A DNA stretch of 33,290 nucleotides, from contig SLAA01000240.1 of assembly GCA_007127105.1 (NCBI GenBank), positions 1 through 33,290 on the forward strand, in the 5' to 3' direction. Position 1 is the stretch's first letter. Each line of letters starts with the position of its first letter. A program made the position numbers and the translations under genes. Positions 14,137-23,056 of this stretch are shown piece after piece. The notes beneath the pieces are model-generated. The model was given only the letters and a program-made list of their open reading frames with translations. It was not told the DNA's origin and ran no database searches. This stretch comes from Spirochaetales bacterium (GTDB lineage Bacteria > Spirochaetota > Spirochaetia > DSM-27196 > SLAA01).

Positions 14137-15330
14137 CTATCCCAGGATGGGAATAATTGCCAGCAGCACACCAGCGGCAACGGCCGAACCCAGTACACCC
14201 GCCACATTCGGGCCCATCGCATGCATAATGAGATAGTTCCCGTGATCCTCATCACGTCCAAGACGCGCGGCTACGCGCGCCGCCATAGGAACGGCCGACA
14301 CACCGGCCGCGCCGATGAGTGGGTTAATCTTGTTGCCCGGCAGCATGTTCAGAACTTTTGCCAGCAATACTCCCGCCGCAGTCCCTATAGCAAAAGCAAC
14401 CAGGCCAAGGAGCACGATCCCAAGGGTCTCGGGACGGAGAAACTCGTCGGCACCAAGTTTTGAGCCCACTGCAAGACCCAGGAGTATAGTCACAATGTTT
14501 ATCATCTCGTTGCCAGCTGCCCGCGCTAAGCGTTCGGTGACGCCACTCTCGCGTAGTAGATTACCGAACATGAGTGCCCCTATCAGCGGAGCCGCGGTCG
14601 GCAAGAGCAAAACACACAAGGCGAGTGCCGCTAAGGGGAAGAGAATGCGCTCAAGGCGAGAAACCTGTCGCAGTTGCTTCATGCGTATTCCACGTTCAGC
14701 CTTGGTGGTGAGCAGGCGGACTATTGGGGGTTGAATGATAGGAACCAGCGCCATGTAGGTATAGGCGGCAACGGCAACCGCACCCAGAAGTCGAGGTGAC
14801 AGTTGTGAGGCTATGAAAATGGCGGTTGGACCGTCGGCACCGCCAATGATTGCAATTGCCCCTGCATCGGCAAGGGTGAATCCAAAACCGAAAAACTCGG
14901 TAAGTATGGCTGTACCAATAACGGTAGAAAAGATACCAAACTGGGCGGCTGCTCCAAGGAGCGCGGTTTTGGGGTTGGCAATGAGTGGGCCAAAGTCGGT
15001 CATTGAACCGATTCCAACAAAGATAAGCACCGGGAAAAGGCCGGAGGCAATTCCAAAGCCGTAGATCTGACCCAGGAAGCCACCAAACTCGGTTGTGATC
15101 TCGAGCGTCAGCGGATCAATGATCTCTCGCGTAGCTGTAGCAATGCCCGCAATCGGAACATTTGCAAGAATTCCACCAAAACCAATGGGAATAAGAAGCA
15201 GTGGTTCAAACTCTTTGCGGATAGCCAGATAAATGAGAAGGCTGGACACCGCGATCATGAACAGGCTGCCAATATCCATAGCGGCAATTCCGGTAGCGAG
15301 CCATACTTCGTGTAGCGTCTGTACAAACAT
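14137..15330 (-). CDS. oadB: Oxaloacetate decarboxylase beta subunit, Na+ pump
   Basis: This integral membrane subunit decarboxylates the carboxybiotin made by the alpha subunit and drives Na+ out of the cell. The 397-residue protein is almost entirely hydrophobic, with about nine or more membrane spans. It contains the signature [10 protein letters not shown], whose Asp is the known Na+/proton site in Klebsiella OadB, and the family segments [18 protein letters not shown] and [17 protein letters not shown]. It is last in the minus-strand order gamma-alpha-beta, 17 bp after oadA. Glutaconyl-CoA and methylmalonyl-CoA decarboxylases use nearly the same subunit, so the acid specificity comes from the alpha subunit. 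Confidence 0.92.
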   Translation of the reverse strand: MFVQTLHEVWLATGIAAMDIGSLFMIAVSSLLIYLAIRKEFEPLLLIPIGFGGILANVPIAGIATATREIIDPLTLEITTEFGGFLGQIYGFGIASGLFPVLIFVGIGSMTDFGPLIANPKTALLGAAAQFGIFSTVIGTAILTEFFGFGFTLADAGAIAIIGGADGPTAIFIASQLSPRLLGAVAVAAYTYMALVPIIQPPIVRLLTTKAERGIRMKQLRQVSRLERILFPLAALALCVLLLPTAAPLIGALMFGNLLRESGVTERLARAAGNEMINIVTILLGLAVGSKLGADEFLRPETLGIVLLGLVAFAIGTAAGVLLAKVLNMLPGNKINPLIGAAGVSAVPMAARVAARLGRDEDHGNYLIMHAMGPNVAGVLGSAVAAGVLLAIIPILG

Positions 15331-15347
15331 GCGGTTACTCCGGTTGC

Positions 15348-17252
15348 CTAATGCGTGATTCGTAACAGGACCGAGTCGGCGGCAACCTGATCCCCGGTTT
15401 CTACAAATACATCGGTCACGATGCCTCGCACCGGTGACTCAACCGGAGTCTCCATCTTCATGGCCTCCAGTACAATGATCTCGTCGCCTTTGTTGACCGA
15501 GGCTCCCGGCGCGACCGACATTCGCAAAACAAGTCCGGACATGGGCGCCTTGAGATCTAAGACAGCCTTGAACTCATCTGCTCCGTCGGTGCGCTCGGCT
15601 GCGGTCGTATCCGGTGGAAGATCGCCAGCCGGGCTGTGTCCGCCAGCAACCGGGTGCGACCCAGCCGGCCCAGGAGCGCCAGCCTGTATAGCTACCTGGT
15701 ACTCCTTACCATTCACCAGCGCGGTCTGGCCCTTGAGGTCAATTTCGTAGCGGTGGCTGTCAATGGTTACGCTGTAGCGGCCGGAATGATTGCCGACCGG
15801 CACACGGTCACCATGCGCACCGCCGGACTCGCGGGGTGTCGAGCCTTCGGAGCCATTCTTACGCACGCCGAGCCGGCCCTTTCCTGCCAGAAAGGCAATC
15901 CCTTTTTCTTTACAGGTTGCAGCAATGAAAACATTCTCGTCGGAAACGGGAATGTCTGTATCTATGAGGGAGGCGCGCGCCGCCTCCATACCCTTTTTGG
16001 GGTCGCGTTCGTTTATATCAAGAGGACTCTCGGTGGTCGCTTCAAGCCCCAGCTGTTCAGTTGCAAGCCTCACAACCTCGGGATCAGGTGGAACCGGAGT
16101 CTTCCCGTAGTACCCGAGCACCATCTTGCCGTAGCCCTCTGCAATGCGTTTCCATGGGCCAAGCATGACGTTGTTGAAGGCCTGCTGGAAATAGAACTGC
16201 GAAACCGGAGTCACCGAGGTTCCAAAACCGCCACGGCTAATGACCTCTCCCATGTTGCGAATAACCTCGTCAAAGCGGTGCAGGAGGTTATTGTCCCGCA
16301 GCATCTGTGTGTTTGCAGTAAGTGCGCCACCCGGCATTGGACTAAAGGGAATGACCGGTTCAACCGCAATTGCCTCGGGGGGCACAAAGTACTCGCTCAT
16401 GCACTCGCGAAAAACTTCCTCGGCCTCGATCACTTTCTGAATATCTATACCGAGATCATACTTGGTGCCGCGCAGTGCGTGCCACATGGTGACGATGTCT
16501 GGTTGGCAGGTGCCGCCAGAAACCGGCGCCATTGACAGGTCTATCTGATCTACGCCGGCGTCAAGTGCTGCCATGTACTGGGAAATACTTACCCCCGCAG
16601 TTTCGTGGGTGTGAAACGAAATGTGCACATCCTTGCCGAGCATCTCACGAGCGCCCTTGATGGTGTCATACACCTTGCTGGGTACCGAGGTACCGGAGGC
16701 GTCCTTAAAGCACACTGAGTCGAATGGAATTTCAGCGTCGAGGATCTGCCTGAGCATCTGGAGATAGAACTCCGCAGTGTGCGCCCCCTCGACGTCAGGT
16801 GGTAACTCCATGAGTGTGACACATACCTCGTGCTTCAGGCCTGCCTCGTTAATGCAGCGGCCACTATAGACCAGGTTCTCTACATCGTTGAGTGCGTCAA
16901 AATTGCGGATCGTTGTAATGCTGTGTTTCTTAAAGAGCTCAGCATGCAGTTTGATAATGTCTCGCGGTTGCGAGTCGAGGCCTACCACATTTATGCCACG
17001 AGCAAGTGTCTGGAGGTTAGCCTCCGGTCCGGCAGCTGCTCGAACCGAGTCATGCATGGCGAACGCATCTTCGTTGCAATAGAAGTACAGAGACTGAAAG
17101 CGAGCTCCGCCTCCAATTTCATGATGCATAATGCCGGCGTTGCGTGCCGCCTCGACCGCGGGTAAGAAATCCTCGGTGAACACCCGTGCTCCGAATACCG
17201 ACTGAAAGCCGTCTCTGAATCCGGTGTTCATGAACTTGACGAGTTTTTTCAT
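15348..17252 (-). CDS. oadA: Oxaloacetate decarboxylase alpha subunit, biotinylated
   Basis: The 634-residue protein has a carboxyltransferase TIM barrel at the N terminus ([15 protein letters not shown], then [40 protein letters not shown] with metal-site His residues), a conserved C-terminal carboxylase region, a Pro/Ala/Gly-rich linker (about 520-560), and a biotinyl domain with the biotin-accepting Lys in [13 protein letters not shown]. It transfers CO2 from oxaloacetate to biotin, releasing pyruvate. The barrel is shared with pyruvate carboxylase and transcarboxylase 5S, but linkage to beta and gamma subunit genes supports the Na+-pumping decarboxylase. Its ATG overlaps the oadG stop by 4 bp. 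Confidence 0.93.
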   Translation of the reverse strand: MKKLVKFMNTGFRDGFQSVFGARVFTEDFLPAVEAARNAGIMHHEIGGGARFQSLYFYCNEDAFAMHDSVRAAAGPEANLQTLARGINVVGLDSQPRDIIKLHAELFKKHSITTIRNFDALNDVENLVYSGRCINEAGLKHEVCVTLMELPPDVEGAHTAEFYLQMLRQILDAEIPFDSVCFKDASGTSVPSKVYDTIKGAREMLGKDVHISFHTHETAGVSISQYMAALDAGVDQIDLSMAPVSGGTCQPDIVTMWHALRGTKYDLGIDIQKVIEAEEVFRECMSEYFVPPEAIAVEPVIPFSPMPGGALTANTQMLRDNNLLHRFDEVIRNMGEVISRGGFGTSVTPVSQFYFQQAFNNVMLGPWKRIAEGYGKMVLGYYGKTPVPPDPEVVRLATEQLGLEATTESPLDINERDPKKGMEAARASLIDTDIPVSDENVFIAATCKEKGIAFLAGKGRLGVRKNGSEGSTPRESGGAHGDRVPVGNHSGRYSVTIDSHRYEIDLKGQTALVNGKEYQVAIQAGAPGPAGSHPVAGGHSPAGDLPPDTTAAERTDGADEFKAVLDLKAPMSGLVLRMSVAPGASVNKGDEIIVLEAMKMETPVESPVRGIVTDVFVETGDQVAADSVLLRITH

Positions 17253-17473
17253 GGTGTGCTTTCCTTTGTGTCTGTATGTATGCGTCTGCTCTGAGCGTGT
17301 GCCAGCGCGACCGCCAGCGCAATCTCCGGTTCACCCATACCCGGGGCGTAGTGTGAAGGAAACAAAACCTGAGAGGCAAAGCTTACTCCGGTAAGCGTAA
17401 GCACCAGCAAGCCAAGGAAAACAAACACCACCAGCATGCCAATTAAGGCTATAGTAAGGGTTGCTGCTAACAC
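17249..17473 (-). CDS. oadG: Oxaloacetate decarboxylase gamma subunit
   Basis: A small protein of about 74 residues with one N-terminal membrane helix (IALIGMLVVFVFLGLLVLTL) and a polar, poorly conserved tail. Size, topology and position directly before oadA identify it as OadG, which holds the alpha and beta subunits together at the membrane. GGAGG at 17486-17482 lies 8 bp before the GTG at 17473; an in-frame GTG at 17482 overlaps the ribosome site and is unlikely. The stop overlaps the oadA start. Confidence 0.83.
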   Translation of the reverse strand: MLAATLTIALIGMLVVFVFLGLLVLTLTGVSFASQVLFPSHYAPGMGEPEIALAVALAHAQSRRIHTDTKESTP

Positions 17474-17529
17474 GTGAGTCACCTCCGAGTAGGGGATTAT
17501 TTCCAGATAGACGACCAGAGCGGTTTGTA

Positions 17530-17558
17530 TTTATATACATAATTCCCGCCCCTGTCCA
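17530..17558 (-). promoter_or_regulatory. Promoter for oadGAB
   Basis: On the minus strand TGGACA (17558-17553, 5/6), a 17-bp spacer, and TATAAA (17535-17530, 5/6). The -35 sits inside a perfect inverted repeat (17549-17562), which suggests regulation at this promoter. The leader would be about 50 nt. Confidence 0.65.
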
Positions 17559-17562
17559 GGGG
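17549..17562. promoter_or_regulatory. Perfect inverted repeat CCCCTG-TC-CAGGGG, possible operator
   Basis: Six-base arms at 17549-17554 and 17557-17562 flank a TC centre. It covers the oadG -35 hexamer and stops one base before the -35 hexamer of the diverging rpoZ promoter, so one bound protein could affect both directions. Confidence 0.5.
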
Positions 17563-17563
17563 C

Positions 17564-17592
17564 TTTACCAGCAGCGCAGGAATCGTTATCAT
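17564..17592 (+). promoter_or_regulatory. Promoter for rpoZ-miaA
   Basis: TTTACC (17564-17569, 4/6), 17-bp spacer, TATCAT (17587-17592, 5/6). It would give a leader of about 42 nt that contains a small palindrome, CGACA-AG-TGTCG, at 17604-17615. Confidence 0.55.
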
Positions 17593-17640
17593 AAGCCTTC
17601 AAGCGACAAGTGTCGTCCGCATGCGCAGGAGAAACCCAAT

Positions 17641-17832
17641 ATGATCATTCCTTTGCGAGAACTAGAAAACCACCACGGAAACGTATACGAGACCACATCG
17701 GCAGCTATACGTCGAGCGTTCCAAATTACCGTAACCGGCGACGACGAACTGGACGTAAATGAAGGCAAAGTGGTGTCTACCGCCATACGCCAGGTGCTTA
17801 CCAAGAAAGTTCAGTTCCAGATCGAGGACTAA
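17641..17832 (+). CDS. rpoZ: RNA polymerase omega-like subunit
   Basis: A 63-residue protein starting MIIPLRELENHHGNVYE. The segment NVYETTSAAIRRAFQIT matches the omega core, in which a small helical protein with an (A)xRRAxQ helix clamps the beta-prime C terminus. The following VVSTAIRQVLTKKVQF is also omega-like. Treponemes carry a similar short protein beside miaA, as I recall; this supports but does not prove the call. AGGAG precedes the ATG by about 10 bp. The frame extends upstream to 17461, but that stretch is the promoter region. miaA follows 9 bp after the stop. Confidence 0.72.
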   Translation: MIIPLRELENHHGNVYETTSAAIRRAFQITVTGDDELDVNEGKVVSTAIRQVLTKKVQFQIED

Positions 17833-17841
17833 GGAAGCCGC

Positions 17842-18858
17842 ATGAGCGGCGTGCCCAATCCAACACCGGCCCCAGCATTAGAACCGGCGGCCTTACCACC
17901 CTTTCTCTGCGTTTTTGGGCCTACCGGGACCGGCAAGACCGAGATCTTACTCAAGGCTTTTGCCGGACGGGCCGAGGTGATTAGTGCGGACTCAATGCAG
18001 GTGTACAAGCAGCTCAATATTGGGACCGCCAAGCCGTCCCCTGCGGTACAGCGTGAGTTACCACATCATTTGATAGATATACTCAGCCTGCATGAAGCGT
18101 ACGACGCCGGTAGTTTCGTCAGGCACACTGAACAGCTGCTTCCCGAAATAGCAGCCCGTGGAAAGATTCCCATTGTGTCCGGGGGAACGGGGTTCTACAT
18201 CCGGGCGCTGCTGTACGGACTTCCGGAAGCTCCGCCTTCCGATCCGGAGCACCGTCGGCGTCTAGAAGAGCGGCTAGTGCGAGCCGGGGCAGAGTCCTTA
18301 CGGCGAGAACTTGAAGAAGTAGATCCCGTTTCTGCAGCCAAGATCAAGGAAGCCGACCACTATCGTCTTGTACGGGCCCTTGAGGTCTACTACAGTTCCG
18401 GTCGCCCGCGGTCGAGTTATCAGGTACCCGATACCATGCGCCCCGGTCTGCGGGTAGTCGCCGTGAACCTGAACCGCCCGCGGCCCAATCTGTATGCCCG
18501 CATTAATGCCAGGGTGGAGTCCATGCTTCAGGCAGGTCTTGCCGAGGAAATCTTGGGACTGGCTCGGGCCGGTTACCATGCGCAACACGCAGGCATCCGC
18601 AGTATCGGATACAAAGAGTTTTTCGACGCACTTGAGGAAGGTGTTTTGACCCTCGAGTCTCTCCAAGGTGCCGGTGCTTCTGAGAATCCGGCCGTAAAGG
18701 AGCTCGTCCGCCTCATTCAGCGGAATAGCCGACACTACGCAAAACGACAAATGTTGTTTTTCCGTAGCATAGAAGAGGCAATAGGCATTCACGCCGACGA
18801 TGATCAGTCCTTACTGAGAGTCGCAAGCTCATTATTTTCGAGCTCGGACAGGCCTTGA
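17842..18858 (+). CDS. miaA: tRNA dimethylallyltransferase
   Basis: MiaA transfers a dimethylallyl group to N6 of A37 in tRNAs that read codons beginning with U. The P-loop FGPTGTGKTEI, the substrate motif SADSMQVYKQLNIGTAKPS, and SGGTGFYIRALLYGLP are all present, followed by the insertion domain and the C-terminal SIGYKEFFDAL and RNSRHYAKRQMLFFR segments. Length 338 residues is slightly longer than average because of a Pro/Ala-rich N terminus. AAGGAAG sits 7 bp before the ATG. It forms an operon with rpoZ, and its stop codon lies inside a promoter for the next small gene. Confidence 0.93.
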   Translation: MSGVPNPTPAPALEPAALPPFLCVFGPTGTGKTEILLKAFAGRAEVISADSMQVYKQLNIGTAKPSPAVQRELPHHLIDILSLHEAYDAGSFVRHTEQLLPEIAARGKIPIVSGGTGFYIRALLYGLPEAPPSDPEHRRRLEERLVRAGAESLRRELEEVDPVSAAKIKEADHYRLVRALEVYYSSGRPRSSYQVPDTMRPGLRVVAVNLNRPRPNLYARINARVESMLQAGLAEEILGLARAGYHAQHAGIRSIGYKEFFDALEEGVLTLESLQGAGASENPAVKELVRLIQRNSRHYAKRQMLFFRSIEEAIGIHADDDQSLLRVASSLFSSSDRP

Positions 18859-18883
18859 CAGTGGACGGCCTAATAAGCATACT
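18855..18883 (+). promoter_or_regulatory. Promoter for the 31-residue basic protein gene
   Basis: TTGACA at 18855-18860 overlaps the miaA stop codon; after 17 bp comes CATACT (18878-18883, 4/6). The predicted start near 18890 leaves a short leader containing AAGGAG. Confidence 0.6.
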
Positions 18884-18925
18884 GAGCGCTCATCTTTCAC
18901 CTGTTGCCTAAGGAGTAGATTAAGA

Positions 18926-19021
18926 GTGCCGTGTGGACGTAAGCGTAAGCGTAAAAAGATAGCAACTCACAAGCGTAAGAAAAAACTCAGAAAGAACCGT
19001 CACAAGAAGAAGGCTCGATAA
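18926..19021 (+). CDS. Small basic ribosome-associated protein, AURKAIP1/COX24 (bS22)-like
   Basis: A 31-residue protein starting at GTG: it reads MPCGRKRKRKKIATHKRKKK and continues with further Leu, Arg, Asn, His and Lys to the TAA. Twenty of 31 residues are Lys, Arg or His. The KR-KRKK-ATHKRKKKLRK-RHKKK pattern matches the short bacterial AURKAIP1/COX24-domain proteins; the mycobacterial member bS22 is a ribosomal protein in the small subunit near the decoding region. AAGGAG at 18910-18915 lies 10 bp before the GTG, and a dedicated promoter lies at 18855-18883. The reading frame is too short for ordinary gene callers. Function as a ribosomal protein is inferred from the family. Confidence 0.78.
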   Translation: MPCGRKRKRKKIATHKRKKKLRKNRHKKKAR

Positions 19022-19148
19022 CGGGCGTGTAGGGTTCTTAGTGGCCCACATCCATGAAAGATAAGGCTGTCACACCACATTGGTGGGCAGCCGCTTTCAG
19101 TCCGCTACCGTTCACCAGATCCGGTGTTTAGCCTGCCAGCAGGTTCGT

Positions 19149-20021
19149 ATGACTATTATTCCACTACCTCGCATGAGGACCCTTTCCATTGGAAACACTC
19201 CCCTGGTAATGGGGATACTCAATTGTACGCCAGACTCGTTTTACCCTGGGGGGCGGGCTGAGTCCTGCGCGGCCGCGGTGAGGCAGGCGCGTGAAATGAT
19301 TAGCTCCGGCGCCGACATCCTGGATATAGGTGGCGAATCGAGCCGTCCTGGTAGTGCCCCGGTCTCACTGAGCACTGAACTTGATCGGGTGCTTCCGGTA
19401 CTTAATGAAGTCCGCACATTTTCTGACATCCCAATCTCGGTGGACACCCGTAAGTCTGAGGTAGCACACCGTGCCCTGCTTGCCGGGGCAGACATCATTA
19501 ACGACATCTCAGCACTTCAGGAAGACCCGGAGAAGGCCGACATTGCAGCCGAACATGGGGCGGCGCTGGTCCTTATGCATATGCGCGGCACCCCTGCGAC
19601 TATGCAGGTTTCGCCGTTCTATGTGGATCCCGTGGGTGAGGTGCTGAAGGAGTTAGAAGCCGCGGTTGAGGTTGCCTGCAAAGCTGGCGTACCGAAGAAC
19701 AGCATTATCCTTGATCCCGGCATTGGATTTGCCAAACGACTGGAAGATAATATTGCGGTTCTCAGGGGCATTCCACGGCTCCGAGCCTCTGGTTTTCCTA
19801 TTCTCATTGGACACTCACGAAAATCTTTTCTTGGCGCCCTGTTGGCGGACGAAGACGGAAACGTGCGACCCGTAGAAGCAAGACTGGCTGGCGGCTTGGC
19901 TGTTTCTCTGTTCGCGGCTACCCATGGAGCGGAGATATTGAGAGTTCATGACGTTGCAGAAACTGTCGATGCTCTAAGAGTAGGACTGTTTTTGTCCTCC
20001 CCGGGGGAGAGCGATAGGTGA
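19149..20021 (+). CDS. folP: Dihydropteroate synthase
   Basis: FolP joins para-aminobenzoate to dihydropterin pyrophosphate in folate synthesis and is the sulfonamide target. Family motifs: MGILNCTPDSFYPGG, GADILDIGGESSRPGS, PISVDTRKSEVA, INDISALQED, LVLMHMRGTPATMQ, ILDPGIGFAK, ILIGHSRKSFL, and GAEILRVHDV. About 290 residues from the ATG at 19149, which is normal; a TTG at 19080 and an ATG at 19173 are alternatives. The 5-bp palindrome CCTGC-CA-GCAGG at 19132-19143 overlaps the only Shine-Dalgarno-like bases, so ribosome access may be limited. It overlaps cdaA by 4 bp (GTGA), coupling folate and c-di-AMP genes. Confidence 0.92.
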   Translation: MTIIPLPRMRTLSIGNTPLVMGILNCTPDSFYPGGRAESCAAAVRQAREMISSGADILDIGGESSRPGSAPVSLSTELDRVLPVLNEVRTFSDIPISVDTRKSEVAHRALLAGADIINDISALQEDPEKADIAAEHGAALVLMHMRGTPATMQVSPFYVDPVGEVLKELEAAVEVACKAGVPKNSIILDPGIGFAKRLEDNIAVLRGIPRLRASGFPILIGHSRKSFLGALLADEDGNVRPVEARLAGGLAVSLFAATHGAEILRVHDVAETVDALRVGLFLSSPGESDR

Positions 20022-20827
20022 ACTGGTTTACCGACATTTGGCTGCTGCGCGGTTATGTGCTGCCGGCGCTCGATATTTTGTTACTCGCGTTTCTGTTTTA
20101 CAAGGGATATCAGATCCTGGTGCAGACTCGCGCCGTGCAGCTTGTGCGAGGTGGAGTGTTCGTCGGCCTGACCTATGCCACCGCCTACGTCTTTGATCTT
20201 CGTACGCTTTTGTGGTTGCTCAATATTGTTGCTCCAAGCCTTGTCATAGGAATTGCAATTATTTTCCAGCCTGAGCTGAGGAAGATCTTCACGCGTATTG
20301 GACAGGGGCGTTGGTTACAGTTCACCGAGACCTCCAAGACCAATCAACTGGATGCCGTAGTACACGCCGCCGAGGTGCTTTCAATTCGCAAGAGGGGTGC
20401 GCTCATGGCATTTGTTCGTCAGGTTGGCCAGAAGGGGGTTATTGAGACCGGTACACGGCTCGACGCGGATATATCGAGCCAACTCTTGCTGTCGATCTTC
20501 GGCTATGATACCGCCCTTCATGACGGTGCGGTCATTATTGAGGGCAGCAAAATGGTGGCAGCTGGTTGCTTGCTCCCTCTTTCAGACCAAGTGGATATTC
20601 GAAGAAGCTTTGGAACACGGCACAGAGCAGCCTTGGGCCTGGTTGAGGAGTCCGACGCGGTAGTGCTGGTGGTCTCCGAGGAAACTGGGGCGGTTTCTCT
20701 CGCCTATGATGGCAACCTCTACTACGACCTTGGTACTGACGAAGTGCGTGCGCGTTTAATGGATCTTCTGAATATCGCGGGCATAAGTGATTTGCAGCAG
20801 GAGGAGGTGACCGCCTTTGAAGATTAG
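20018..20827 (+). CDS. cdaA: Membrane diadenylate cyclase CdaA
   Basis: CdaA condenses two ATP into cyclic di-AMP, a second messenger for osmotic and cell-wall balance. Three membrane helices fill residues 10-85, then the DAC domain has GALMAFVRQ, LHDGAVII (DGA at 169-171) and SFGTRHRAALG (RHR at 201-203), the two catalytic signatures. Length 269 residues is typical. It starts with GTG, preceded by GGGGGAG at about 8 bp, within the folP stop. The cdaR regulator overlaps its 3' end by 11 bp. Confidence 0.93.
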   Translation: MNWFTDIWLLRGYVLPALDILLLAFLFYKGYQILVQTRAVQLVRGGVFVGLTYATAYVFDLRTLLWLLNIVAPSLVIGIAIIFQPELRKIFTRIGQGRWLQFTETSKTNQLDAVVHAAEVLSIRKRGALMAFVRQVGQKGVIETGTRLDADISSQLLLSIFGYDTALHDGAVIIEGSKMVAAGCLLPLSDQVDIRRSFGTRHRAALGLVEESDAVVLVVSEETGAVSLAYDGNLYYDLGTDEVRARLMDLLNIAGISDLQQEEVTAFED

Positions 20828-21755
20828 CGTGTTACTCTCTCGTGCTCGCAAGAACTGGCCTGCGAAGGTATTGTCAATTGCGGCTGCGGTCGTGCTGGTG
20901 CTTTTCCATAACTACTCTCGTCTAGAAAGCCGTGACCTAAGTGTACCCTTGAGACTTGAACTGCCAAGTGGCTATGTCCCCGCCACGCCATTCGCCGACC
21001 GTGTGCGGTTGACGCTTCGGGGTGAGGGAGATGAGATTTTCCGCATTTCTGAACAGGACCTTGATGTGTTTGCCGACTTGAGTGGCCAGTCATCCGAGGG
21101 TGCGTTTCGTGTTCCTGTGCAGGTTCAAAAGCTTGGCGCTGCAATCGGAGTTGATCCGCTTGAAATAGGAATTGATCCTATGCACGTTACGGTGCGCCTT
21201 GGTGAGCAGATTACCCGTGCGGTCGATGTCGTCCCAAATCTTTCCGGATATCCGCCACCAGGATACCAGCTGGGGAGCTACGTAATAAACCCCACTCAGG
21301 TGACAGTGACAGGCCCTCGCGAGCGCGTTGCGGGTTTGGAATCTATTCAAACCGAGGAAATCAATGTTGCAGGCCGGACCGAGTCCTTTGTAATGCAGGT
21401 GCGCCTTTCGCGGCCGAGCCCCCTGGTGAGCATTCCGGGAGGTGAGATTGTTGAGTTTCGTGCATCAATTGAAGAGTCTGTAGTACTCACGACCTTTGAC
21501 CAGGTAGAGGTGGTGATTTTGAACCTCGCGCCGGAACTGCAAATTGAGTCGGCGCCAGAGACGGGTTTCATTCGCCTCCAAGGTGGCGGGCAGGAGCTGG
21601 ATGGGCTCTCTCCCTCCGACATGCAACTGATTGTGGACGCGTCCGGCATTGATTCTCCCGGCACCTACGAGCTTTCGACCAGGCCGGTGCTCCCCGCCGG
21701 GTTTCTGGTGCTGCGCTATGAGCCAATGACTATTGAGCTGAGCGTAACGGAGTAA
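20817..21755 (+). CDS. cdaR: YbbR-domain protein CdaR, regulator of CdaA
   Basis: A 312-residue protein with one N-terminal membrane helix (VLSIAAAVVLVLFHNY) and an extracytoplasmic region made of YbbR-type beta repeats, each ending in V(T/R)(V/L)xG-like strands such as INPTQVTVTGP. In Firmicutes CdaR binds CdaA and tunes c-di-AMP synthesis; adjacency to cdaA supports the same role. The start is TTG at 20817, backed by a strong GGAGGAGGTGA 8 bp upstream. No glmM gene follows, unlike the Firmicutes cdaA-cdaR-glmM order; acpS comes next instead. Confidence 0.85.
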   Translation: MKISVLLSRARKNWPAKVLSIAAAVVLVLFHNYSRLESRDLSVPLRLELPSGYVPATPFADRVRLTLRGEGDEIFRISEQDLDVFADLSGQSSEGAFRVPVQVQKLGAAIGVDPLEIGIDPMHVTVRLGEQITRAVDVVPNLSGYPPPGYQLGSYVINPTQVTVTGPRERVAGLESIQTEEINVAGRTESFVMQVRLSRPSPLVSIPGGEIVEFRASIEESVVLTTFDQVEVVILNLAPELQIESAPETGFIRLQGGGQELDGLSPSDMQLIVDASGIDSPGTYELSTRPVLPAGFLVLRYEPMTIELSVTE

Positions 21756-21761
21756 GGCTAA

Positions 21762-22142
21762 GTGATTCATGGAATTGGCATCGATGTAGTTGAAGTTGCT
21801 CGGATGCAGGTGTGGCTGGACAAGCCCGAAATTCTCAACCGTTACTTCTTCCCGGCCGAGCTCGCCGATATTCGCTCGCGTGGTGACTCGGCTGTATTGT
21901 CTTTGGCTGCACGCTTTGCTGCCAAGGAGGCCTACGGCAAGGCCCTGGGTACAGGGATGCGTGGCATTCGTCTTAAAGACATACAGGTACAGAATGATAA
22001 ACACGGTAAGCCGGAGATGTTTCTGCATGGCACAGCCGCCGAAGCGTTGCGAAGATCCGGCGCGTGGCGTGTGCACCTGTCTATGAGTCATGAGCGGGAG
22101 CACGCCTTGGCCATGGTGGTGATTGAGACTCGAGGTGAGTGA
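21762..22142 (+). CDS. acpS: Holo-[acyl-carrier-protein] synthase
   Basis: AcpS attaches the 4'-phosphopantetheine arm of CoA to acyl carrier protein. The 126-residue protein has the two Mg2+-binding signatures of the family: IHGIGIDVVEVARM at the start and LAARFAAKEAYGKALGTG in the middle, then HLSMSHEREHALAMVV at the end. It begins with GTG 6 bp after the cdaR stop, with AAGG just upstream, and belongs to the folP-cdaA-cdaR operon. Confidence 0.92.
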   Translation: MIHGIGIDVVEVARMQVWLDKPEILNRYFFPAELADIRSRGDSAVLSLAARFAAKEAYGKALGTGMRGIRLKDIQVQNDKHGKPEMFLHGTAAEALRRSGAWRVHLSMSHEREHALAMVVIETRGE

Positions 22143-22183
22143 CTGCTATGTTTTGTGAAGGGACTGCCTAAGGAGAAAAGTCG

Positions 22184-23056
22184 ATGGACGGCGAGTCAAG
22201 TATCACGTTTTTTCAAAAGAACGCAACGAGTTGTCCGGTATGCGACAAAGAGTTCTTCCGTGAAGAAATGCGCACAGGGCGCGGGAGGCTTATTGCTGGC
22301 AAGCTCACCCATGAGCTGCGACGCACATATGAACCCTCCCAGAAATATGGAGCAATTCACCCGCTGATCTATCCTGTGGTTGTGTGTCCTCATTGTTACT
22401 ATGCTGCCTTCGCGCCGGACTTTGCTACCATTAAGCCCGAGGCAGCCGAGGTGCTTAATGAGAAATATGACGAGCGTAGAGAGCAGGTGGAGAGAATTCT
22501 CCCGCCACTCGACTTCACCTCACCCCGACAACTCAAAGAAGGACTGGCCTCCTACTACCTGGCCACCCTGTGTTATGAACATGCCCACAAAGATGTCTCG
22601 CCGACCTTTAAGAAGGGCTTGTGCTGTTTGCGGGCTGCATGGGTTGCCAACGACATGCACAAGAAACACCCTAATGACAACTATGACTATCTGGCACGCG
22701 TATTCTATAGAAAGGCCAGATTCTTCTACGCTCATGCAATTGAGTTGGAGCAGACCGGCAAGGAAAAGCTGTCCTCGGGCGGTCACTTGGGGCCGGATCT
22801 TGACAAGAACTACGGCTATGACGGTGTGCTCTACGTAACGGGTATGTTGGAGTACAGATACGGGCCAAGCACGGATCCGGAAAAACGCAAAGTTGCATTG
22901 AATCGGGCAAAGCGCACCATTGCCAGGATCTTTGGCATGGGCAGGGCCTCTAAAGACAAACCCGCTGCCATTCTGGACAACGCACGTGACGTGTATGAGC
23001 AGATTGCCAAGGAGCTGGGGTCCACCGATACCGACCCTGAGAATCCTGATGCATGA
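22184..23056 (+). CDS. DUF2225 family protein, zinc-ribbon-like
   Basis: A 290-residue cytoplasmic protein of unknown function. It has two paired-Cys motifs, CPVC (C17, C20) and CPHC (C68, C71), likely to bind one Zn2+, followed by a long helical, TPR-like region with aromatic-rich helices (YYLATLCYEH, RVFYRKARFFYAHAIELE). This layout matches DUF2225, common in spirochaetes and Firmicutes. AAGGAGAAAAG gives a strong ribosome site. It lies between acpS and truA, overlapping the latter by 8 bp. No enzymatic motif is visible; a scaffold or protein-binding role is only a guess. Confidence 0.83.
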   Translation: MDGESSITFFQKNATSCPVCDKEFFREEMRTGRGRLIAGKLTHELRRTYEPSQKYGAIHPLIYPVVVCPHCYYAAFAPDFATIKPEAAEVLNEKYDERREQVERILPPLDFTSPRQLKEGLASYYLATLCYEHAHKDVSPTFKKGLCCLRAAWVANDMHKKHPNDNYDYLARVFYRKARFFYAHAIELEQTGKEKLSSGGHLGPDLDKNYGYDGVLYVTGMLEYRYGPSTDPEKRKVALNRAKRTIARIFGMGRASKDKPAAILDNARDVYEQIAKELGSTDTDPENPDA

